Assembly (NCBI RefSeq): GCF_000308475.2
Contig: NZ_BAFT02000112.1
Span: forward strand, 1-64,000
Length of the DNA stretch: 64,000 bases
Direction: 5' to 3'
Source of the DNA: Nocardia brasiliensis NBRC 14402
Lineage (GTDB): Bacteria; Actinomycetota; Actinomycetes; Mycobacteriales; Mycobacteriaceae
Below are positions 52,101 through 60,800 of the stretch, piece by piece. The first letter of the stretch is position 1; the number at the start of each line of letters is the position of its first letter. The notes under the pieces are model-generated. The model made no database searches. It saw only the letters and a program-made list of their open reading frames with translations, and had not been told where the DNA came from. A program made the translations under genes and the position numbers.

Positions 52101-53492
52101 TCAGAGCGTGAGTTCTTTATCCGGCGGCGGTTCCGACGTCGTGTCGGCCGCGCCGACCACCGGCAGCGAGACCCCCTCGATCCGGCCGACCACTTCGTCG
52201 CCGTGCTGGCTGGTCACCATCTGCCCGCGCAAGGCGTCGGTAGACGATTCGCCGTCCCTGGCCATGCCCGCGGCGCCCATCGCACCGGCGCCACCCATCG
52301 GCATCATGCCGCTGCCGGCACCGGTCGAGCCCGACATCGCCGCTGCCGCAGCCGGACTCGCGCCGACACTGCCCAGCCCGGTGAGCGCGCCCACCGAACC
52401 GCTGGCGACCCGGGTGCCCTGCCACGGATTCAACGGCTGCGCCGGAGCGGCCGCCGCGCCGGGACCGGGGCCGTACGCGCCCACGCCCGGGCCTGCACCG
52501 CGCGAGGCCTCCGCCTTGGCCTTCTCCTCGTCGGAAAGTTCGCTGGCCACATGGGCTTTCGATTCGATGGGCGATTTCGGCGCACTGAGCGACGAACTCG
52601 CCTGTGCGAGCTGGCCGAGCGACTGAGCCGCCGTGCTCGCGGTGCTGATCAGCGGCGTCACCAAACTCATCAGCTGGCTGAGCTGGTCGGCACCGCCCGC
52701 ACCCGCAACGCCCTTGGGCGCGTTGGTGATCGGGACCTTCGTGCCCGCCTTGGTCATAGTGCCGCTGTGCCCGAGCAGTTCGCCCTTGGTCTTGACGGTG
52801 ATGCCGAGCGCCTCGGCCATCGCCTCGACCGCCGACGCCGCCAGGAACACCTGTCCCGCAGGCGTAGCCGCGTAGAGGGGTGCCAGCGCTAGGGTCGCGG
52901 AGAACTTCGCCACCACCGCGGACATCAGGCCCGCGCCGGTGAAGACGCTGCCCGCCGCCTCGCCGAGGACGAGCTTCTCCTCGGTGCTCTGCGCCTGCAG
53001 TTTGCCCGCATCCGCTTGCGCCTCACCGGCCTTCTTCGCCGCCTCCATCGCCGCCAGGCCCTGCCAGACCGACATCGCCGTCTGGATCGCCGAGGTGCCG
53101 ACCTGCATCACCGTCTGCATCACCGTGGAGATGCCGGACAGCAGCTGGGTCGGGTCGGGCGCAGGCGCCGGTGCGGCCGCGTTCTGCGTACCGTCCGCGT
53201 TGGCCGGGGCCGGGGCGGGCGCGGCCGCGGGCAACTGCCCGCTGCCGAACGCCGACGCCAGATCGGTCAGCGGCCGCATCAGCGCCGTCAGATCGAGCGG
53301 CGGCAGCGGCGGCATCTCCGGCATCTGGATGTGCGCGGGCATCTCGGGCAGGTTCGGCAGGCCCAAGTTGTGCAGGATGTCGTTCACCGGCTGGTCGAGC
53401 ATCGGGGCAAGAACACTGCCGCGCAACAGATCCAGCACGGTGGGATCCAGTGGCTCCGCCCCCGGCGGTGGGATGGCCCCGGGATTGGTCAT
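52101..53492 (-). CDS. Pro/Ala-rich ESX-associated protein of unknown family
   Basis: 463 residues. A proline/methionine-rich N-terminus (LPEMPAHIQMPEMPPLPPLD), a helical region with moderately hydrophobic stretch (about 205-260, GSVFTGAGLMSAVVAKFSATLAL) and a Gly/Pro/Ala-rich C-terminus. No known family recognised with confidence; the position upstream of PE-PPE suggests a secreted substrate. Its ATG overlaps the previous stop (ATGA), so it is coupled to the EspC-like gene, and PE follows 16 bp downstream. Confidence 0.7.
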   Translation of the reverse strand: MTNPGAIPPPGAEPLDPTVLDLLRGSVLAPMLDQPVNDILHNLGLPNLPEMPAHIQMPEMPPLPPLDLTALMRPLTDLASAFGSGQLPAAAPAPAPANADGTQNAAAPAPAPDPTQLLSGISTVMQTVMQVGTSAIQTAMSVWQGLAAMEAAKKAGEAQADAGKLQAQSTEEKLVLGEAAGSVFTGAGLMSAVVAKFSATLALAPLYAATPAGQVFLAASAVEAMAEALGITVKTKGELLGHSGTMTKAGTKVPITNAPKGVAGAGGADQLSQLMSLVTPLISTASTAAQSLGQLAQASSSLSAPKSPIESKAHVASELSDEEKAKAEASRGAGPGVGAYGPGPGAAAAPAQPLNPWQGTRVASGSVGALTGLGSVGASPAAAAAMSGSTGAGSGMMPMGGAGAMGAAGMARDGESSTDALRGQMVTSQHGDEVVGRIEGVSLPVVGAADTTSEPPPDKELTL

Positions 53493-53806
53493 GACTTCGA
53501 GCTGACCGATCCGATGGCCGCACCGGACGCACTGTCGGTGACCTCGTACGTGCTCGCGGCCTGATGCGCGGTCAGCGCCGTACCCGCGTGCACCGCGGCG
53601 AGTTCGGCCACCGAGGACAGATGATTCGCCTGCGCGAACGCGAACGAGGCGAGGAATTCCTGACCGATCAGGCCGAACACCGGCACCACGGTCGCGATGG
53701 TGGCGGCTTGGTCGACCGCACCCGCCGTCGCGACGCCGGCCGCCATGGCGGCCGAGGCGGAACCATAGGCCCGAACCGCATCCGGAACAACTTCAATGTG
53801 ATTCAT
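53489..53806 (-). CDS. EspC-like type VII secretion target
   Basis: A 105-residue helical protein starting 'MNHIEVVPDAVRAYGSASAAMA', resembling the EspC/'type VII secretion target' family (PF10824 type) in length, in the early V-x-P-x-x-(L/V) motif and in two helices separated by a central loop. It lacks a W-x-G motif. It starts a sub-operon (53807-53904 is a 98-bp gap) and overlaps the next gene by 4 bp. Likely a secreted partner of that product. Confidence 0.65.
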   Translation of the reverse strand: MNHIEVVPDAVRAYGSASAAMAAGVATAGAVDQAATIATVVPVFGLIGQEFLASFAFAQANHLSSVAELAAVHAGTALTAHQAASTYEVTDSASGAAIGSVSSKS

Positions 53807-53904
53807 GACTGTGCGTCCAATCCCGAAACACCCCTCGATGTTTCGTGCAAAACCTTACCTATCGGAACGTAATTCGCTGATAACTGCGGGCTCATCCGGG
53901 CCGC

Positions 53905-54204
53905 TCACCTCGTGCTTTCCTCGTTATAAGCGGTAACCAGCCCGGCCCGCTCGGCGAAGGCCCGATAAGCCGCCGCCTGCGCGGTGTCGACCAGTGTCTT
54001 CTCGAAATCCGCGGGCGTGAGTTTGGCGATCGCGCCGGACAGTTCCAGCCCGACCAGCGCGCCGTTGCCGTCCACCGACGCCGTGACCGCGCCGTCGGGC
54101 GAGGTTTCGGTGACCAGGATCGCGGCGGTCGCGTCGTTGAGATCACGCAGCCGGTACATCTGCTGCTGCACCCGAGCGATCAGCTCGTCCATCGTGTCGA
54201 CCAT
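53905..54204 (-). CDS. YbaB/EbfC-family protein, EspL-like
   Basis: A 99-residue protein ('MDELIARVQQQMYRLRDLNDATAAIL', 'GAVTASVDGNGALVGLELSGAIAKLTPADFEKTLVDTAQ') with the YbaB fold pattern: a long helix, a three-strand sheet with G-L motif, a long helix. ESX-1 contains the related EspL. The frame opens to 54411 but ATG 54204 has GGGAGGA upstream and begins at the conserved helix. Possible chaperone or DNA-binding role; unproven. Confidence 0.82.
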   Translation of the reverse strand: MVDTMDELIARVQQQMYRLRDLNDATAAILVTETSPDGAVTASVDGNGALVGLELSGAIAKLTPADFEKTLVDTAQAAAYRAFAERAGLVTAYNEESTR

Positions 54205-54230
54205 GAGGTCCTCCCGAATCCTCTCCCCGC

Positions 54231-54587
54231 TCAGACCGATCGAAGCCAGCTCTGTGGCTCGGTCTCGTATTCCTGCTCTTCGATGATCTCCTGCCGCGCG
54301 ACTTCCTGCTCGGTGGGCAGACCGGTCATCGCCAACATCTCGGACGTGAAACCCGCTTCCTTCAGCTGATTCCGCCGAGCCAGGCCGGCCCGGTTCGCCG
54401 ACTGTTTGCACAACCGCAATATCTCCGCCGCCAAGGCTTCCGGCGCGCGCCGCAATTGATCTTGATCGAGCTTGATACCCAGCGGCAGGCCCTGTTCGGT
54501 GGTGCGCACGGCAAGCGACCCGGTCAGCGAGGTCACGACGAATTCCGTCGGAAACTCCTGCCCCGTTTCGTCTTTAGGTGCCGTCAT
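54231..54587 (-). CDS. DUF2694/EspH-like protein
   Basis: A 118-residue protein. The segment 'VVTSLTGSLAVRTTEQGLPLGIKLDQDQLRRAPEALAAEILRLCKQSANRAG' parallels EspH of ESX-1 (V-T-x-x-x-G-S-V-x-T, then a helix after L-A-x-E-I). It lies 26 bp upstream of the EspL-like gene, as expected for an ESX-1-style accessory pair. EspH is a cytosolic accessory factor of substrate export. Similarity is by pattern only. Confidence 0.6.
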   Translation of the reverse strand: MTAPKDETGQEFPTEFVVTSLTGSLAVRTTEQGLPLGIKLDQDQLRRAPEALAAEILRLCKQSANRAGLARRNQLKEAGFTSEMLAMTGLPTEQEVARQEIIEEQEYETEPQSWLRSV

Positions 54588-54644
54588 ATCCGCCCCTCTC
54601 CAGACATGGGATCAATAACAGCGTCTCACGCACGTCAACCCCCT

Positions 54645-55430
54645 TTATGCTCGTTCGTCTTTGATCGCCCGAACCACCTCGGCGACCCTGCTGTTGATCA
54701 ACTGCACGAACCGCTTACCGTCGGCGGCCACCGCCACCGGCGGGGATTCCTCGGTGATCACATAACGACCGTCATCTTCGATGTCGCGCCACTGGAGCTG
54801 GTGGCGGGTGACGCCACGCGGACCGAAACGCGAGCGCCCCTGCCTGACATCGACCGTTCCGCGATACTCGATCGGCGCGGCCAGAAACTTCTCGGACCGC
54901 CGCTGCACCGGATCCGAAAACGAATCTCGCACAACAGAACTGGCGAATGAATAGTCCAGTTCCTCCGCGTGATCCTCTGCGGGAAGGATATAGTCCGCTT
55001 CCCGGCCCGCAGGGACGTCGGGCAGCGCCGCCACCACCTTGTCCGCCAATCTCACCGCATCACATTCGGCAATGGTGTATCCGCCACTGTGCCAGAACGT
55101 TTCACCAGGTTTCTGTGTCACGACGTAGCCCGTGTCGGCGCGTCGAACACCCAATACCCGCACGAGAGTTTCGGCTTTGTTTTCGTCACGGCCGTCATAT
55201 CCGTTGACCGCGATCGAAATCTCCGGCGAGCACAGCGTCTCCAATACCTCGCCGACGAACTCCGGGTATGTGACATCCACATGGTTCATGGCACGCCGCA
55301 TTTCGTAATCGAGCTCACTGCGAGTGCGCGCCCGCATGGTGCAGACCAAAGGCCACGGCAACCACGTCGTCGTCGCCCGTTGCCAGACGGCGAAGAGTTC
55401 GAGGTCCGTGAACGTCCAGGTGCGGTTCAT
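54645..55430 (-). CDS. Second EspG-family protein
   Basis: A 261-residue EspG-type protein: 'WTFTDLELFAVWQRATTTWLPWPLVC' start, 'RVLGVRRADTGYVVTQKPG', and C-terminal 'GVTRHQLQWRDIEDDGRYVIT' plus 'ADGKRFVQLINSRVAEVVRAI'. It differs clearly from the EspG at 49778-50734, so each probably serves a different substrate. Its ATG overlaps the stop of the 587-residue WxG protein (ATGA), which makes that protein its likely client. Confidence 0.78.
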   Translation of the reverse strand: MNRTWTFTDLELFAVWQRATTTWLPWPLVCTMRARTRSELDYEMRRAMNHVDVTYPEFVGEVLETLCSPEISIAVNGYDGRDENKAETLVRVLGVRRADTGYVVTQKPGETFWHSGGYTIAECDAVRLADKVVAALPDVPAGREADYILPAEDHAEELDYSFASSVVRDSFSDPVQRRSEKFLAAPIEYRGTVDVRQGRSRFGPRGVTRHQLQWRDIEDDGRYVITEESPPVAVAADGKRFVQLINSRVAEVVRAIKDERA

Positions 55431-57190
55431 TGCTCTACAACGGGTTTGACCACAACCGGCGCATCACCGATCGCGTCTTCCAGATGCTCGGTGGAGTCGA
55501 GGTAGTCAGCGCGCTTGTGCTCCTTCTGCTGTCCCGCGGCGCCCGGGCCGGGGCCGGGGCCCATGCCCATGCCGCTGTTGGCGAGCCCGGCACGTGCGGC
55601 GGCCGCCGTACCGGTGGTCGTCGCCTCGGCGCGCGGGAACAACTTGGATGCCTTGTCCAAGTTCTGGTTCGTGAGCCCTTTCGGGGCACCACCGGGACCG
55701 CCCGCCCCGCCGGCGCCCTTCGATCCAGCGGTGCCCATGGCTTTCTTCGCCTGCTCCTCCAGATCCTTCAGGCTGGGCAGACCGGGAATTCCTGCCAGGG
55801 CGGCCTGCTGAGCTGCCTGCTGAGCCGCGCTGGCCAGCTGCTGCCCCGCTTGCTGAACCGCCTGGCCGAGCTGTTGGCCGAGCTGCTGTGCCGCCTGCAT
55901 GGCTTGCTGCGCCGCCTGCTGCTGTGCTTGCTGCGCGGCTCGCTGCTGCTCTTGCCGTTGCTGTTCCTGGGCGCGCTGCTGCTGTTCCTGCCGGGCGCGC
56001 GCCATCTGTTCTTCCAACGCCTTGCGCTGCTGCTCGGCCTGCTCTTGCAAACGCCGCTGTTGGTCTTGCGCCTGTTTCTGCGAAAGTCCGGGGTTCGCGG
56101 TCCCGGGCGGACCGGGAGGTCCGGGCGGGCCGGGCTCTTGCGTTTGCTGCTTGGGACCTTCGGGAAAGGGCAACGGCGGGAAGGCGGTGGACGTCGCTTC
56201 CATGCCGAGCTCGTACCAATTGGCAAAAGCGTCTCGGGCCAGTCCCAGCACCAATACCTGATTGTCTTTGGAGTACGTATCCTTCGGCGAATCCGGCATG
56301 TTTACCTGCGTGGTCTTGCCCCAGTTATAGGCATCCATGAGATTAGCGCTCATGACTTTCATCGCCTGAACAAGTGCCGCACCGGTACCGGTGTAGATAT
56401 TGACAGCCTTCTTCGCGCTGTTCGCGCCGTAACCGGTCCACTCTTCCGAATCCACAAGATTCGAGATGTCCCGTTTGAAATCAGCGAACCCGCGGTCCAA
56501 CTGGGTCGCCATTCGATGCCAGTCCGAAGCCAGGTCCTGGACGTAGTTGATGCCCTGCAGCGTGGTATACAACTTGTGAAAGTCCTCGTAGACCAAAGTC
56601 GCCGCCGGCTCCGCGTCGATCATCGCGCCCTTGTCCGTGACTTTGACGCTAGAAGGCAGGCCCTCGTACTTGCCGACCTGATAACCACCTTTGCCGTCCG
56701 GCGCCGCCTTCTCATATTTCGGCTTCGCCGCCGGGAGCTTATTGTCGTACCAATGGTCCGGGTCTGCAATCTCTCCGTTGTAGTGCTGCTCAGCGTGCTC
56801 GATGCCTTCGGAAGGATGGCGGCTGTTCTGGATCCTGGCCAGCTCAGCCTTCGAGTCCCCGTCCGCATTCTTGTACTTATTGCCCGCGATCAAGAACGAT
56901 TGAGCCATGTCGGTCAGAATCTTCTTGTGCGCGTCGATGATATCTTCGCGAAACTTCGTGCCCGCCTTGTAAACTTCCCTCGTCATCTCCTGACCCGAAG
57001 GCAGATGACCGAAAAGCTGATACGAGGTCGGCAGTTTCTGATCCGATAGTTCACCCGCACTGCCCAGCACCAGGTCGATGATGTCGAGCATGTCCGCACA
57101 ATAAGTCGCCGCCTTGGTCGCGACGTCGTGATTCAGTTTGAGCGCACCGGGCCTCTTGAAGCCCTTCCAGTCGTCCTTCGGCTCACCCAT
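55427..57190 (-). CDS. Large WxG-containing, collagen-like and Gln-rich ESX substrate candidate
   Basis: 587 residues. The N-terminal helical region (about 1-330) holds W251-T-G253 in 'DSEEWTGYGANSAKKAVNIY', the WXG-type turn, with long helices either side. Then a collagen-like GPPGPPGPPG (about 354-363), a Gln/Ala-rich coiled coil (about 370-480), a Gly-rich segment, and a C-terminus 'KRADYLDSTEHLEDAIG' ending 'PVVVKPVV'. The last block resembles the conserved tail of actinobacterial T7 substrates. Coupled to the second EspG. Probably secreted; role unknown. Confidence 0.75.
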   Translation of the reverse strand: MGEPKDDWKGFKRPGALKLNHDVATKAATYCADMLDIIDLVLGSAGELSDQKLPTSYQLFGHLPSGQEMTREVYKAGTKFREDIIDAHKKILTDMAQSFLIAGNKYKNADGDSKAELARIQNSRHPSEGIEHAEQHYNGEIADPDHWYDNKLPAAKPKYEKAAPDGKGGYQVGKYEGLPSSVKVTDKGAMIDAEPAATLVYEDFHKLYTTLQGINYVQDLASDWHRMATQLDRGFADFKRDISNLVDSEEWTGYGANSAKKAVNIYTGTGAALVQAMKVMSANLMDAYNWGKTTQVNMPDSPKDTYSKDNQVLVLGLARDAFANWYELGMEATSTAFPPLPFPEGPKQQTQEPGPPGPPGPPGTANPGLSQKQAQDQQRRLQEQAEQQRKALEEQMARARQEQQQRAQEQQRQEQQRAAQQAQQQAAQQAMQAAQQLGQQLGQAVQQAGQQLASAAQQAAQQAALAGIPGLPSLKDLEEQAKKAMGTAGSKGAGGAGGPGGAPKGLTNQNLDKASKLFPRAEATTTGTAAAARAGLANSGMGMGPGPGPGAAGQQKEHKRADYLDSTEHLEDAIGDAPVVVKPVVEQ

Positions 57191-57561
57191 CGATCATGCT
57201 CCTAGCAGCTCGAAGTTCCGAGTACCGGCAAAGCAGCACTGCCCGGCAGCAGCAAGCTCCCTACCTGTCCTCGGCATCGAACGATGCGCATGCGCTGGAT
57301 CCCTCATCCGCTACTGGCCCTCCTCGCAGCTGCGATGCTGACGCTGTGTGCGCACGTCGGCTTCGCAGCCAGTTACTACAGCGTCCCAATCCTATGGGTA
57401 CTAGTGCTTGCTTCGCACGTACAGACCCGAATCTTGGTGGCACATGTACATCGTGTCCGAGGCATCTGGCCCACCCTCAGAAATAACGCAGGTACGCCTC
57501 CCGAAAGCGTCGTGCAGCAACTCGCTGGTCACCCTACCGTTGCTGGAGCCGTGCTCGCGCA
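57191..57561. other. Gap between the small partner gene and the WxG protein gene
   Basis: 371 bp. A plus-strand frame (57284-57676) begins with a signal-like hydrophobic stretch but overlaps the minus-strand 57562-57819 gene, whose coding evidence is stronger, so it is not annotated. The gap probably contains the promoter for the downstream EspG/EspL-containing series. No hairpin or operator stood out. Confidence 0.45.
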
Positions 57562-57819
57562 CTACTCGAAGGCGCGGTTGATGGCGGCTTGGCGGGCGGC
57601 GGCGTTGGAGCCGTCCAACTGGCCGGCGAAAGCGGCTTCGGCGGCGGTGATCAGGTGGTCGGGGATGTTCGGGTAGGCCTCGGCGATCTCCCACAGGGCG
57701 TTCGCGGTGCGCAGGTCCAGCCCGTTGTCGGTCGGCACACCGGCACCGCCGCGGACCGCGGTCAGCGCCTCGTCGAAGAACACCCGCAGTTCGTCCTCGC
57801 TCGGGTGATCCGAGAGCAT
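57562..57819 (-). CDS. 85-residue helical protein coupled to the giant gene
   Basis: An 85-residue acidic, Ala-rich helical protein (starts MLSDHPSEDELRVFFDEALTAV, contains 'NALWEIAEAYPNIPDHLITAAEAAF'). No family recognised. ATG 57819 lies 9 bp after the giant gene's stop with GGAGGAAT as ribosome site inside that gap, so translation is coupled. Candidates: chaperone, immunity or regulatory partner of the giant protein; none is shown. Confidence 0.65.
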   Translation of the reverse strand: MLSDHPSEDELRVFFDEALTAVRGGAGVPTDNGLDLRTANALWEIAEAYPNIPDHLITAAEAAFAGQLDGSNAAARQAAINRAFE

Positions 57820-57828
57820 GATTCCTCC

Positions 57829-60800
57829 TCAGTTGAAGATCGTGGCACAGCGCCGCGGATCGGCCAGCACATCCCGGACCAGCAGCCCGAGGTCGGTGCC
57901 GAGGCCGGTGAGCGGATACGGAAAATCGGTGACGGTATGGCCGTCGACGTGCACCTGGAACCGGGCCTGTCGCGGACCCCGCTGTTCCCAGCCGACGCCG
58001 ACCGCGGGCGAATCCAGGTCGAACTCGTTCGCGCCGAGCCGCAGCGTCAGCCTGCCGTCCTTGCGGTAGAACACGGCGAGGGTCTCCCCGAAGTAGCCGA
58101 GCACGCCGCCCACCTGTCCGGTGGCGATGGTTGCGGCGCGCAACGTGCCGGTGACCGGGTCGAAGGTCGCGAGCCGGCCGCCGTCGAGCGCCTGCAGGAT
58201 GACTTCCGAACTGCCCGAGCCGTTCTCGTCGTGCCAGCGGCGACGCCGATCATCACGCCCGCCCGCGCCGCCACCGGCCGCGGCCCCGGCCATGGGCGGC
58301 ACCATCGGCGGCGGCATCATCGGCGGGACAAACGGCTGTTGCGGTCCGCCGGACAGCAGCGGGTTCGGCGGGAGCCCGTGCTGGTTCGGGATGCCGTTGT
58401 GGCCCTGGTTGCCGTTGTGGCCCTGGTTGCCGTTCTGCCCCGGGTAGCCGGGCTTGGCCACGTCGCTCGGGTACGGCGTCAGCGGCGGACGCGGCGATCC
58501 CGACCCGCCAGGTGAACCTGTCGGGTCCGGTGAGCCCGTCGGATCCGGCGATGGCGTCGGATCCGGCGGCAACGTCGGGGTGGGCGGCGGCGTCGTCGTC
58601 GGCGGTGTAGTGGGTGGCGTCGTCGGCGGCGGCGTCGGCGGTGTAGTGGGTGGCGTCGTCGTCGGCGGAGTCGTCGGCGGCGGCGTGGTGGGCGGTGGCG
58701 TCGTCGGCGGCGGCGTGGTGGGTGGCGTCGTCGGCCGCGGCGTGGTCGGCGTCGGCGATCCGGTCGGCCGTCCCACCGGACGATCGGTCGGACTGGTCGG
58801 CCGCGGCGAGACCGGCGGCTGCGGCGGCACCGGCGGAACGGGTGGCACCGGCGGCTTTTCGGGTTCCGGCAGCTCCGGCATCGGCGCCTTGGGCGGCGGC
58901 GGAGCCATCGCGTGCGGCGGGAACTCGAGCTCGAATTCGTGCGGCGGATGCGGGATGTGCGAACGGAACACCGGCGGCGTCAACTCGCCCTCCGCCGTAC
59001 GCGTCCGATCACCGTCGTCGCCGTCATCGTCGTCGGTCGCCCGATCCCGATCCGTGCTGTTTCCGGCACCGTCACGGTCCCGACCCGAGTCCGAATCGCT
59101 CTGCTGCTCAGGACGATCGGCGCCTTCCAGCACGCCATCCTCCGAACCAGGGCGCACCGGAGCGGTGTAATCAACGGCCCCTTCCTGGTTTTCGTGCTCC
59201 GGCTCCGATCGCGGACGGTCCGGCGCACCCGTCTCCGGGGCGGCCAGTGCCGCCGCCCGAGACTCGGCGCGCGCCAAGTCTTCCTCGATCCGCGCCACTT
59301 CCAGCTCGGCCGCCAGATAGTCACGGGCGGCCCGCTCCAGTTCGGCGACCTTGTCCAACCGAGCTTGCTGTTCGGTGACATCCAATGTCCGGGCGCGCAA
59401 TTCGTCGCCACGCGCGACGATCTCGCTCTCGGAGCCGAGCTGGTTCGGCTCGATCGATACGCGCAGTGCCTCGGCGGCCGCCGCGCGCGCTGCCTCGGCC
59501 CGTTCCAGGGCCTCCTGCGCCCGGGTCAGTTCCTGCTCCAGACCCTCGCGGCGGTCTTCCACCAAAAGGCGTTCGGTCTCGCGTTGCGCGGCGGAGTCGG
59601 GCCCGCGATCACCATCCGGCTGATGCTCGGCCGAATCAGCTTCGACCTCAGGCAGTTCCGGCCGGCCGCTGCGCACCAGCTCGCGGGCCTTCGCGAGTTC
59701 GCTGTCATGGCGCGCGATGTTCTCTTCGAGCACCCGCACCACCTCGGTGGCGGCGTCGAAGTCGCGACAGGCCTGCGCCAGATCATCAACTCGCCGTTCA
59801 CCTTCGGCATCGCTCTGCGCTGCCCGCAGGTCGGCCAGCAACGCCTCGACCGGCCGGTCGGAACCGAACATCCACTCCGGGTCCAGACCGAGGCTCTGCT
59901 CCAGCTCCAGCAGCGCATCGATACGCGTGTCCAATGCCGCACGTGCCCTGTCCAGTTCGAGCTGGTAGCGGTCGCGCGGCAGGAACGGCGGCGGCTCCGG
60001 CAAGGGACCGACCGCGTACGGAACGCCCGCGCGCTCGCCCGTCAACGGCGGCCGATCCGCATCCCAGTGGAAGCCGAGGCCGACCGCGTGCGTGTTCGCG
60101 TCGTGCCAGGTCTTGTCGTGATTCTCCGGGTCCCGCAGGAACTCCGATTCGGCCAGCGCGTCGTACAGCAGCACGATGTCCTGTTTCATCGCTTTGCCCG
60201 CGACGAGACGGTTGATGGCCTCGGCGACATCGGCGAGCTGGTCCATCCGCTTCGGCACCACCCGCCCGTTGGGATCGGTGTAGTCGGTGACCAGGTGCTC
60301 GTCGGTCAGCAGATGGTTGAGCACCTGCTGGATCTGCTCTTTGCTGAACCGTGGCGGCGGCAGTGCGCCCTCGGCGGTGGCGTCGTGCCACATGTTCGGC
60401 ACCAGCTCCGCGACGATTTCGTTGATCCGCTCGTCGCTGATCCTGCCGTTGTTGCTCCGCTCGTCGAGCAGCGCGTTGCGGATATCGGCGATGGTGTCGC
60501 GCACCAGGTCTCGGTCATTGCCGTCGAACAGGGTGTCCGTGCGCGCAGCCAGCTCGTCGATCTGTTTGTCGATCCGCTCCAGCTGTTCGGCGACATCGGG
60601 CCGGGTGGGGTCGATGCCGCGGTGCCCGTCCACCAGTTGCTTACGCACCAGGTCGATCAGCGCGCGAGCGGCGGCCTCCTGCTGGTCTTTTCCGTACTGC
60701 GCCAGCTGGTCGGCGATCTTGTCGGCCAGCTGATCGTCGGCACGGAACTTCTCGTATTCACGGTCGGCCCAGTCCTGGACCTTCTGCCACTCGGCCACCT

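Noticed and set aside
57284..57676. Plus-strand frame with hydrophobic start
   Set aside because: Overlaps the coupled minus-strand gene at 57562-57819 and turns low-quality after the first 40 residues; no ribosome site.
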